DNA from: Actinomycetota bacterium
GTDB lineage: Bacteria; Actinomycetota; Actinomycetes; Actinomycetales; Cellulomonadaceae
Length of the DNA: 15,370 bases
Direction of reading: 5' to 3'
NCBI GenBank assembly: GCA_018898235.1
Contig: JAHIJU010000059.1
Span: 1 to 15,370, forward strand
Below the pieces are notes generated by a model. It saw only the letters and a list, made by a program, of their open reading frames with translations. It did not search any database and had not been told where the DNA came from. The translations under genes and the position numbers were made by a program. Positions 1 through 5,900 of the stretch are shown one piece after another (position 1 is the first letter of the stretch; every line of letters starts with the position of its first letter).

Positions 1-111
1 CCCGAGCTTGGCGGCCATCGCCTGCAGCTCGGGGAGGCGCAGCGCGGAGAGCGCAGGCGTCAGGGCGGTACCGCCGGACGTGGTCGCGGCGGCGTCGATG
101 GTGTCTGTCAC
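1..111 (-). CDS. rho: Transcription termination factor Rho, N-terminal 37 codons (partial)
   Basis: Only the first 37 codons are present; the gene runs off the left edge. Reading from a GTG at 111-109, the peptide begins TDTIDAAAT and ends in ALRLPELQAMAAKLG. The LPELQAMAAKLG stretch is the opening helix of the Rho_N domain found at the front of actinobacterial Rho proteins. Rho is the hexameric RNA helicase that ends transcription at C-rich untranslated RNA. The start is supported by a purine-rich AAAGGG at 118-123, six bases upstream of the GTG. In many actinobacteria rho directly follows thrB, and thrB lies on the same strand at 12313-13227 here, which supports the call although so few residues are visible. 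An alternative would be another SAP/Rho_N-like protein, but the synteny makes that unlikely. Confidence 0.85.
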   Translation of the reverse strand, partial: MTDTIDAAATTSGGTALTPALSALRLPELQAMAAKLG

Positions 112-168
112 GAAGGACCCTTTCCCTCGTTCGGGCCGCTGGCTGGCAGCGACCGTCCCGCTCGGCGG

Positions 169-180
169 CGTGCCGGCACG
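169..180. repeat. Perfect 12-base palindrome in the rho leader
   Basis: The sequence CGTGCCGGCACG reads the same on both strands. It lies about 60 bases upstream of the rho start codon. It could be a protein-binding site or a short RNA stem. No function can be assigned from sequence alone. Confidence 0.4.
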
Positions 181-240
181 GGTCTCGAACAGCCACGAGT
201 CGCGTACGGCAACGGGCACGCGCATGGCTGGGGTGCATCC

Positions 241-260
241 CCGGTCCGTGGGCGGACCGG
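241..260. repeat. Perfect 8-bp stem-loop in the rho leader
   Basis: CCGGTCCG (241-248) pairs perfectly with CGGACCGG (253-260) across a TGGG loop. On the rho strand this would be a very stable RNA hairpin about 130 bases before the start codon. No U-tract follows on either strand, so it is not a classical intrinsic terminator. A GGGG/CCCC pair at 230-233/239-242 overlaps its left arm and would compete with it. Confidence 0.5.
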
Positions 261-345
261 ACATCTCCTACGTGTCACGAGCGTCCGGGGCGGTCCCATC
301 GGGACGTGCCGTAGCCGTGAGGCAGGAGGTTCGGGGAGCATTGCG

Positions 346-354
346 ATCGTAGCA
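346..354 (-). promoter_or_regulatory. Putative extended -10 promoter for rho
   Basis: On the minus strand the sequence reads TGC-TACGAT, that is an extended -10 (TGn) next to a TAnnnT hexamer at 351-346, the pattern used by primary sigma factors of actinobacteria. No good -35 match lies 16-18 bases further upstream (about 368-375), so the call rests on the extended -10 alone. Transcription would begin near 339. The same bases also spell TAGCAT (350-355) on the plus strand, a possible back-to-back -10 for the MFS gene, also without a clear -35. Confidence 0.35.
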
Positions 355-591
355 TCGCGGCACGCACGTCCCGCGCCGTGTGGTCCGGATCTCACCCAGG
401 CACGACCCCGACGCCTGCCTGGCACCCGGCGTGCGTCGCCCCCCACCGCGTCGCCGCCGATCGCTCGACGCCAGCCGCCCAGGACGCACACCCGCCCCGT
501 GCGGCCGGGCCGCAGCCGGCCACCCCAGAGAAAGCCCTGGTCATCGGCTCAACCTGACCGGTCTGACGGCCGATCAGAGCCTCAGTGGATC

Positions 592-629
592 GTCCCGACC
601 GCGCGCGCTGGTCGGGACAGGCCCCGACC
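592..629 (+). promoter_or_regulatory. Overlapping, mutually exclusive hairpins upstream of the MFS gene
   Basis: GTCCCGACC (592-600) pairs perfectly with GGTCGGGAC (610-618) across nine bases. The right arm can instead pair with a second copy of CCCGACC (623-629), since GGTCGGG lies at 610-616. The two hairpins share an arm and cannot form together. The structure ends about 43 bases before the MFS start codon. This is the layout of an attenuator or switch, or of a DNA operator with repeated half-sites. No U-tract follows, so simple intrinsic attenuation is not shown. Confidence 0.4.
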
Positions 630-657
630 AAGGTGGTCCCGGCAACGGTCCCGCGAC

Positions 658-664
658 GAGGGGG
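658..664 (+). promoter_or_regulatory. Ribosome binding site deciding the MFS start
   Basis: GAGGGGG lies 8 bases before the ATG at 673. The open frame extends upstream to about 499, but only the 673 ATG has this spacing and is followed at once by MFS-like sequence. The in-frame GTG at 664 overlaps the site and is less likely. Confidence 0.55.
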
Positions 665-672
665 TGCGCCCG

Positions 673-2226
673 ATGCCGGTCGCTGCACAGGACACGTCCC
701 ACCCGAACCGACTCGCCGTCCCGTTGCTGGGGCTGCTGGCGGCGATCCAGGTCTCCGACCCGCTCATCACGACCCTGACCCTGGTCAAGGCGTCCGATGA
801 GCTCAACTTCTCCGCCTCGCTGCAGTCGCTGGCCGCCGGGATCTCGACCTTCGCGCTCGCCGCCACCGTCATCCCCGCCGGCGTGCTCGCCGACCGGCTC
901 GGACGGCGCACCGTGCTCGCCTTCTCCATCCTGGTGGCCTCGGTCGGTCAGGTGATGACGGCGCTGGGGCCCGACCCGGCGGTGTACATGGCCGGGCGCA
1001 TCGTCACCGGCATCGCGCTCGGCGCCACGTTCGCGGCCGCCTACGGGATGATCAAGTCCGTCACGTCGGCGGCGGACCGCGGCCCGGCGCTCGCCACCTT
1101 CAACATCGTCGCGGTGGTCGTCCCGCTCCTCGTCCTCGTCCTCACCGGGCCCTTGGCCGCCATCGACTGGCGGCTGGCGTTCGTCACCCTGCCGGTGGTG
1201 TCGGTGATCGCCTTCCCGCTCACCTTCCGGCTGCTGCCGCCCGTCCCGCGCACCGGTGCGGGGCGGGTCGACTACCTGGGCATGGCGCTCATCGCCTCCG
1301 GTGTCGCCGGGGTGCTGGTCGGCATCAGCGCGGCCAGCGCCGGTGTGCAGCGCGCCGCCTGCTGGCTGCCGGTGCTGCTCGGCGTGCTCGCCCTGGCGGC
1401 CTTCGTCCGGTACGACGCGCGCACCGCCTCCCCCGTGTTCCCGGTGCACCTGCTGCGGCACCCGGCGTTCGTGGCGGCCGCGCTCATGGGGGTGCTCTTC
1501 AACTTCGCCGGCTCCGCGACCAGCCAGATGACTGCGAACTTCTGGCAGTACGTCGTCCACCTGCCCACCGCCGTCATCGGCATCGCGAGCCTGCCCACGG
1601 TGATCGTCTCGGTGATCGCCTCGGCCGTCGCGGGTCGGGCGCTCAAGGCCGGGGTGGCCACCGTGAAGATCGCCGCACTGGGCGCCGCGCTCATCGTCGC
1701 CGGGTTCGTGCTGTCCCTGCTGGTGACCAAGGACTCGGGGTACGCGGTCTTCGTGCCGATGCTCGCGCTCACCGGGTTCGGGATGACGCTCGTGGGCCTG
1801 GTGCAGTCCAACCTGTTCCTCGGGCTGGCGCCCGCGCGGTTCTTCGGCGCGGTCACCTCCAGCCGGACGGCCGTCGGGCAGTTCGGCTACTCCCTGGGCC
1901 TGACCGGCACCACCGTGCTGGTGAGCATCTTCACCCTGCGCGGGGTGAGCACCGCGTCCAAGGGGGCGGTCTCCGGGGACGGGGCCTGGGACTCGATCAC
2001 GTCGTACCTGGCCACCGGCAGCACGACCGACGCCGGGCTGTCCACCATCAGCCACGCCACGCTCGCCGGCATCTACACACAGGCGTTCATCACGACGTTC
2101 CTCCTCAGCGCGGCGGCCGTGGCGGTCGGTGCGCTCGTGGTGGTCGTCGCACTGCGTCGGCGCACGGCGGCGGTCCCGGTCGAGGAGTTCCTCGGCCTCG
2201 ACGCGCCGACGCCCACAGGCAGCTGA
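673..2226 (+). CDS. MFS transporter, DHA2-like (probable 14-helix exporter)
   Basis: The 517-residue inner-membrane protein belongs to the major facilitator superfamily. The loop between helices 2 and 3 carries motif A as GVLADRLGRR (residues 70-79). The length and a run of roughly 14 hydrophobic segments fit the DHA2 branch of proton-driven drug and metabolite exporters rather than the 12-helix sugar importers. A short hydrophilic tail rich in Arg then acidic residues ends the protein. It leads a plus-strand group: the first amidohydrolase starts 63 bases downstream with its own ribosome site. By context it probably exports a product or toxic relative of the compound handled by the neighbouring enzymes. 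Import cannot be excluded, and the substrate cannot be told from sequence. Confidence 0.88.
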   Translation: MPVAAQDTSHPNRLAVPLLGLLAAIQVSDPLITTLTLVKASDELNFSASLQSLAAGISTFALAATVIPAGVLADRLGRRTVLAFSILVASVGQVMTALGPDPAVYMAGRIVTGIALGATFAAAYGMIKSVTSAADRGPALATFNIVAVVVPLLVLVLTGPLAAIDWRLAFVTLPVVSVIAFPLTFRLLPPVPRTGAGRVDYLGMALIASGVAGVLVGISAASAGVQRAACWLPVLLGVLALAAFVRYDARTASPVFPVHLLRHPAFVAAALMGVLFNFAGSATSQMTANFWQYVVHLPTAVIGIASLPTVIVSVIASAVAGRALKAGVATVKIAALGAALIVAGFVLSLLVTKDSGYAVFVPMLALTGFGMTLVGLVQSNLFLGLAPARFFGAVTSSRTAVGQFGYSLGLTGTTVLVSIFTLRGVSTASKGAVSGDGAWDSITSYLATGSTTDAGLSTISHATLAGIYTQAFITTFLLSAAAVAVGALVVVVALRRRTAAVPVEEFLGLDAPTPTGS

Positions 2227-2275
2227 GCCCGACCCCAGACCACAGCGACCCGTCGGACCCTGGCCCGGCACCAGC

Positions 2276-2281
2276 AGGAGG
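2276..2281 (+). promoter_or_regulatory. Strong ribosome binding site for the first amidohydrolase
   Basis: A full AGGAGG lies 8 bases before the GTG at 2290. It fixes the GTG as the start over other in-frame candidates and suggests high translation relative to neighbours whose sites are weaker. Confidence 0.7.
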
Positions 2282-2289
2282 AGTGCACC

Positions 2290-3960
2290 GTGACCGGAAC
2301 GATCATCACTGCCAGGACCATCCTCACGATGGACCCGGACATGCCCCGCGCCCAGGCGGTCGCGGTGCAGGACGGCACCGTCGTCGCGGTCGGCACCCTC
2401 GCGCACTGCCAGACGGCGCTGCCCGGCGCCGATGTGGTCGACACCGGCGCCGCGGCGCTCATGCCCGGGTTCGTCGAACCGCACAGCCACCCGTTCATGA
2501 GCGGGGTCGCCACCCAGGCCCCCGCGGTCTCGATCGCCCCGTGGGTGGCGCCCACCTGGCCGGACGTGCTCGAGGTGTTCGCCGCCACGACCGCCGCGAG
2601 CGACCCGGCGCTCCCCCTGCTGTTCAACGGCTTCGACGCGCTGCTGCACGGGCGCCCGGCACCCGTGGCGGCCGAGCTCGACGAGATCTTCGGCGATCGC
2701 GTCGTCGTCGTCGCCGACAACTCCGGGCACGCGACCTACTTCACGTCGGCGCTCATCGCGCAGAACGGCTGGGACACGACGCCGCCGACCGACCCGGTCG
2801 GCGGGCACTTCGCCCGCACCACCGGCGGTGCGCTCACCGGCGTCGCCTACGAGGTGCCGGCCAACACCCTCGTGCTGACCCCCGTCATGGAGGCCCTGGG
2901 CGGCAACCCGCTGCTCAGCGCCGCGCAGTACTTCGCGCTCATGGCGCGCGGCGGCATCACCTCGACCTCGGACATGACCTTCGCGACCAACCTGGTGGCC
3001 GGGTACGAGGCGCTCGCATCGCTGCCGAGCGTCCCGCTGCGGGTGAGCATGTGGCACGTGTCCACCGACGAGGACTGCGTCGAGAAGGTCACGTTCACCG
3101 CAGGCGAGCAGCTGCTGGTCAAGCAGGGGATCAAGCTGTGGACCGACGGGTCGCCCTGGATCGGCAACGTGGCGCTGTCCTTCCCCTACCAGGACAGCCC
3201 GGCGACCGAGCGCGCCGGGATCGACCCGGCCACGGCCGGCAGCCCCGCGTCGATGAACTACAGCCGCGCGCAGATCGACGCGATCCTGGACCGCTGCGCT
3301 CCGACCGGGTTCTCGATGTCCTTCCACTCCAACGGCGACCTGGCCATCGACCGGTCGCTGGACGCCTACGAGGACGCCCTCACCCGGCACGGGCTGCTGG
3401 GCACCGACCACCGCTGGCGCATCGAGCACGTCGGCGGGGCGCGCAAGGACCAGTTCGAGCGGGCCGCGCGACTCGGGGTGCACATGTCGATGGCGCCGTT
3501 CCAGTACTACTACTGGGGCGATCTGCTGGACGGCCAGATGTTCGACCACACCCACGGCTCGCACTGGCAGCCGTTCGCCGACGGCGTGGCCTCGGGCGCC
3601 TGCATCTCGTTCCACAACGACGGCTCGGTCTCGCTGCCCACCCCGGTGCTCAACGTGCAGACCGCCGTCACGCGCCGTACCCGCAGCGGGGCCGTGCACG
3701 CACCGGAGCAGCGGATCGGCCTGGACGCCGCGCTGCGTGCGCACACCATCGACGCCGCTCGGACGCTGCACCGCGACCACCTGGTCGGTTCGATCGCCGT
3801 GGGCAAGCTCGCCGACCTGGTCGAGCTGACGGCCGATCCGTACGAGGTCGAACCCGAGCACCTGGCCGACGAGGTCACGGTCTCCGGAACCTGGGTGGGC
3901 GGCCGGCGGATCGACCTCGAGGAGTTCCTCACGGCCGCCGCGGGCGCGACGGCGAGGTGA
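2290..3960 (+). CDS. Metal-dependent amidohydrolase, amidohydrolase_3 (YtcJ/NfdA-like), copy 1
   Basis: A 556-residue cytoplasmic hydrolase with no signal peptide. Residues 1-60 form the small composite beta domain, then the TIM barrel opens with the metal motif H65-S-H67 (PHSHP). Further expected active-site positions are visible: K282 in KLWTDGS, H346 in the HSNGD motif, H380 in RIEHV and D444 in FHND. The C-terminal stretch VGSIAVGKLADLV is the usual closing element of the superfamily. The family includes N-substituted formamide deformylase and other enzymes cleaving C-N bonds of amides. The real substrate is unknown. Seven bases separate it from a second, related amidohydrolase, and the ribosome site of that gene overlaps this stop, so the pair is co-translated. 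The start is a GTG behind a strong AGGAGG. Confidence 0.9.
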   Translation: MTGTIITARTILTMDPDMPRAQAVAVQDGTVVAVGTLAHCQTALPGADVVDTGAAALMPGFVEPHSHPFMSGVATQAPAVSIAPWVAPTWPDVLEVFAATTAASDPALPLLFNGFDALLHGRPAPVAAELDEIFGDRVVVVADNSGHATYFTSALIAQNGWDTTPPTDPVGGHFARTTGGALTGVAYEVPANTLVLTPVMEALGGNPLLSAAQYFALMARGGITSTSDMTFATNLVAGYEALASLPSVPLRVSMWHVSTDEDCVEKVTFTAGEQLLVKQGIKLWTDGSPWIGNVALSFPYQDSPATERAGIDPATAGSPASMNYSRAQIDAILDRCAPTGFSMSFHSNGDLAIDRSLDAYEDALTRHGLLGTDHRWRIEHVGGARKDQFERAARLGVHMSMAPFQYYYWGDLLDGQMFDHTHGSHWQPFADGVASGACISFHNDGSVSLPTPVLNVQTAVTRRTRSGAVHAPEQRIGLDAALRAHTIDAARTLHRDHLVGSIAVGKLADLVELTADPYEVEPEHLADEVTVSGTWVGGRRIDLEEFLTAAAGATAR

Positions 3961-3967
3961 GCGCGAC

Positions 3968-5722
3968 ATGACCAGGAACCCTGGGCGGCCCGGCGGCCCA
4001 CGCAGCGACGACGCCGTCGTCGTCGTCCACACCGGATCGTTCGTCACGATGGAGCCCTCGTTCCCGACCGCCCAGGCGGTCGCGGTGCGTGCGGGACGCA
4101 TCCTCGCGGTCGGATCGCTCGAGCAGGTGCGCCGAGCACTGGGCGACGAGCCGTTCACCCTCGACGAGACGTTCGCCGGGCTCACCGTGCTGCCGGGGTT
4201 CATCGACCAGCACCTGCACCCGATCCTGGGCGCCTCGACCCTGGCCACCGAGGTGGTCTCGATCGAGGAGTGGGTGCTGCCGGGGCGCACCTTCCCGGCC
4301 GCGACCAGCCCGCAGGACTACCGCGCCCGGCTGACCGCAGCCGTGGCCGCGATGGCGCCGCTGACGCCGGGGGTCGCACCGGCCGACGAGGAGTGGTTCT
4401 TCTCCTGGGGCTACCAGTCGTTGTGGCACGGCCCGCTGGACCGCGCGACGCTGGACGCGATCGGCGGTCCGCGTCCGGTCGTGGTCTGGCAGCGCTCGTG
4501 CCACGAGTGGTACCTCAACACCGCCGCGATCGAGGCCCTCGGCCTGACCGAGGCCTCGATGGGCGGGCACGGGGACGCCTCCACCATGGTCGACTGGGCC
4601 GCCGGTCACTGGTGGGAGACCGGGATGAACCTGCTGCTGCCCGCCCTGATGCCGCACTTCCTCACCCAGGCCCGGCTGGTGCGCGGGCTGCAGCAGATGG
4701 TCGCCTACCTGCACCTGAACGGGGTCACCGCCTACAACGAACCCGGCGCACTGTTCACGCCGGACATGTGGACGCTCTACCAGGGCATCCTCGGCGCACC
4801 CGACACCCCGTTCACCAGCTACTTCCTGGTCGACGGCCGGGCGCAGGTCGACGCCGGGCTGCCGCTGGCCGACACCCTCGCCGACGCCGAGAAGCAGATC
4901 GCCCTGGCCCCGCCGGGCTCGGGCAAGCTCGAGTTCTTCGACAAGCAGATCAAGCTGTTCGCCGACGGCGCGATCATCTCCCAGCTCATGCAGATGAAGG
5001 ACCCGTACCTCGACGCCGACCGACGGCCCGACCCGCACCACCACGGCGCCTGGCTCATCACGCCCGAGCACCTGGAGGAGCGCACCACGCTCTACTGGGA
5101 CGCCGGCTGGCAGATCCACTGCCACGTCAACGGCGACGAGGGCCTGGACGTGCTGCTCGACATCCTGGAACGGCGGATGCGCGAGAACCCGCGGGCCGAC
5201 CACCGCAGCGTCATCGTGCACTTCGCCAACTCGACGCCGGAACAGGTCGACCGGATCGCCCGGCTGGGCGCGATCGTGAGCGCCAACCCGTACTACACGA
5301 CGCAGTTCGCCGACGCCTACGGCCGGGTGGGGCTGGGCCCGGAGCGGGCCGACGCGATGGTGCGCTCGGCCGACGTCCTCGCCGCGAAGGTGCCGCTGTC
5401 CTTCCACTCCGATCTGCCGATGGGCCCGAGCTCACCGCTGAACTTCGTCTGGTGCGCGGTGAACCGGCTCACCGTCTCCGGTCGGGTGGCTGCGCCCGAG
5501 CAGCGGATCGGGGTGCACGACGCGCTGCGTGCGATCACCATCGAGGCCGCCTACTCGTGGCGCAAGGAGCACGAGATCGGCTCGATCGCACCCGGCAAGA
5601 AGGCGACGTTCACCGCCCTCGCGCAGGACCCCTACGCCGTGCCGCCCGAAGCGCTGCGCGACATCGCCGTCGTCGGGACGATGTACGAGGGCCGCTGGTT
5701 CCCGGTCGCCGCAGCCGGCTGA
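3968..5722 (+). CDS. Metal-dependent amidohydrolase, amidohydrolase_3 (YtcJ/NfdA-like), copy 2
   Basis: A 584-residue cytoplasmic paralogue of the preceding gene. It has a short polar N-terminal extension (about 14 residues), then the small beta domain and the metal motif H82-L-H84 (QHLHP). K329 in IKLFADGA, H386 in the HVNGD motif (preceded by H384), H418 in IVHF and D482 in FHSD complete the expected active site. The N-terminal strands (AQAVAV) and the region around APEQRIG match copy 1 closely, including a 20-base identical DNA stretch (2349-2368 and 4069-4088). The barrel interior differs a lot, so the substrates probably differ. GAGG at 3954-3957, overlapping the upstream stop, serves the ATG. 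Two consecutive enzymes of one family suggest successive steps or two related substrates, which is inference. Confidence 0.9.
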   Translation: MTRNPGRPGGPRSDDAVVVVHTGSFVTMEPSFPTAQAVAVRAGRILAVGSLEQVRRALGDEPFTLDETFAGLTVLPGFIDQHLHPILGASTLATEVVSIEEWVLPGRTFPAATSPQDYRARLTAAVAAMAPLTPGVAPADEEWFFSWGYQSLWHGPLDRATLDAIGGPRPVVVWQRSCHEWYLNTAAIEALGLTEASMGGHGDASTMVDWAAGHWWETGMNLLLPALMPHFLTQARLVRGLQQMVAYLHLNGVTAYNEPGALFTPDMWTLYQGILGAPDTPFTSYFLVDGRAQVDAGLPLADTLADAEKQIALAPPGSGKLEFFDKQIKLFADGAIISQLMQMKDPYLDADRRPDPHHHGAWLITPEHLEERTTLYWDAGWQIHCHVNGDEGLDVLLDILERRMRENPRADHRSVIVHFANSTPEQVDRIARLGAIVSANPYYTTQFADAYGRVGLGPERADAMVRSADVLAAKVPLSFHSDLPMGPSSPLNFVWCAVNRLTVSGRVAAPEQRIGVHDALRAITIEAAYSWRKEHEIGSIAPGKKATFTALAQDPYAVPPEALRDIAVVGTMYEGRWFPVAAAG

Positions 5723-5735
5723 GGTCCCGCCGGGT

Positions 5736-5759
5736 GTCGCCAGACCCCCGTCCGGCGAC
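5736..5759. terminator. Imperfect hairpin after the second amidohydrolase
   Basis: GTCGCC-A-GAC (5736-5745) pairs with GTC-C-GGCGAC (5750-5759) across a CCCC loop, nine of ten pairs matching. It begins 13 bases after the stop codon. No U-tract follows, as is common in high-GC actinobacteria, so it may be a weak terminator or a transcript-end stabiliser separating the enzyme genes from the transporter operon. Confidence 0.4.
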
Positions 5760-5795
5760 GGATTGCGCGGCTTCACGGGTGCCTGAAGGGCGAGA

Positions 5796-5811
5796 TGGGA
5801 CTTCCGTCCCA
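5796..5811. promoter_or_regulatory. 16-base dyad, possible operator of the transporter operon
   Basis: TGGGAC (5796-5801) and GTCCCA (5806-5811) form a perfect inverted repeat around TTCC. It overlaps the position expected for the -35 element of the putative promoter at 5826-5831. Similar GGGAC/GTCCC half-sites occur upstream of the MFS gene (592-596, 614-618, 636-640, 648-652). A repressor or activator site is plausible but not shown. Confidence 0.35.
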
Positions 5812-5825
5812 CGAAACACCCCGGA

Positions 5826-5831
5826 TACCGT
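5826..5831 (+). promoter_or_regulatory. Putative -10 element of the transporter operon
   Basis: TACCGT fits the TAnnnT pattern and lies about 70 bases before the ATG of the solute-binding protein. A poor -35 match (TTCCGT, 5802-5807) sits 18 bases upstream. Dyads lie on both sides (5796-5811 and 5842-5854), which makes this the best promoter candidate in the 178-base gap. Confidence 0.3.
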
Positions 5832-5841
5832 TCGCGTGTCC

Positions 5842-5854
5842 CGCCGTAACGGCG
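5842..5854. promoter_or_regulatory. 13-base dyad just downstream of the putative -10
   Basis: CGCCGT and ACGGCG form a perfect inverted repeat around a central A. It would cover the early transcribed region, about +4 to +16 if transcription starts near 5838. That is a classic place for a repressor, but no regulator gene is in the window to match it. Confidence 0.3.
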
Positions 5855-5900
5855 ACCCGCCAGGCTGGGGCACCCCGCACCAGATCCTGGAGGACCCCCG

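Larger units (their letters stand above)
112..345 (-). promoter_or_regulatory. Untranslated leader of rho with stem-loops
   Basis: About 230 bases lie between the rho start codon and the putative promoter at 346-354, with no convincing open frame on either strand. The region holds a perfect 12-base palindrome (169-180), a perfect 8-bp stem with a 4-base loop (241-260) and a small GTCCC-ATC-GGGAC dyad (293-305). Long leaders are known for rho in other bacteria; in E. coli the leader is a site of Rho-dependent autoregulation. That this leader does the same is inference. Confidence 0.4.
361..672 (+). other. Gene-free leader region before the MFS gene
   Basis: These 312 bases show no credible gene. 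The open frames crossing them lack a start with a ribosome site and look like GC-rich background. No TA dinucleotide occurs from 356 to the MFS start, so a standard TAnnnT -10 element cannot lie here on either strand. The main visible structures are the paired inverted repeats at 592-629, a GGCCGG/CCGGCC repeat at 503-521 and a GACCGGTC palindrome at 556-563. The left border of the accessory block should fall in or near this stretch. Confidence 0.5.

Noticed and set aside
499..672. A longer MFS start at the ATG at 499
   Set aside because: The extra 58 residues are Arg/Pro-rich and unlike any MFS N-terminus. The 673 ATG has a well-spaced GAGGGGG.
380..778. Possible small plus-strand gene in the rho-MFS gap
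   Set aside because: It has no ribosome site, a Pro/Arg-rich translation, and runs into the MFS gene in another frame.
574..4290. A minus-strand open frame of 1238 codons opposite the MFS and amidohydrolase genes
   Set aside because: It lies antisense to two and a half genes with clear family motifs. Its translation is low-complexity, rich in Arg, Gly, Asp and His, with no recognisable domain. Long antisense frames are expected at this GC content.
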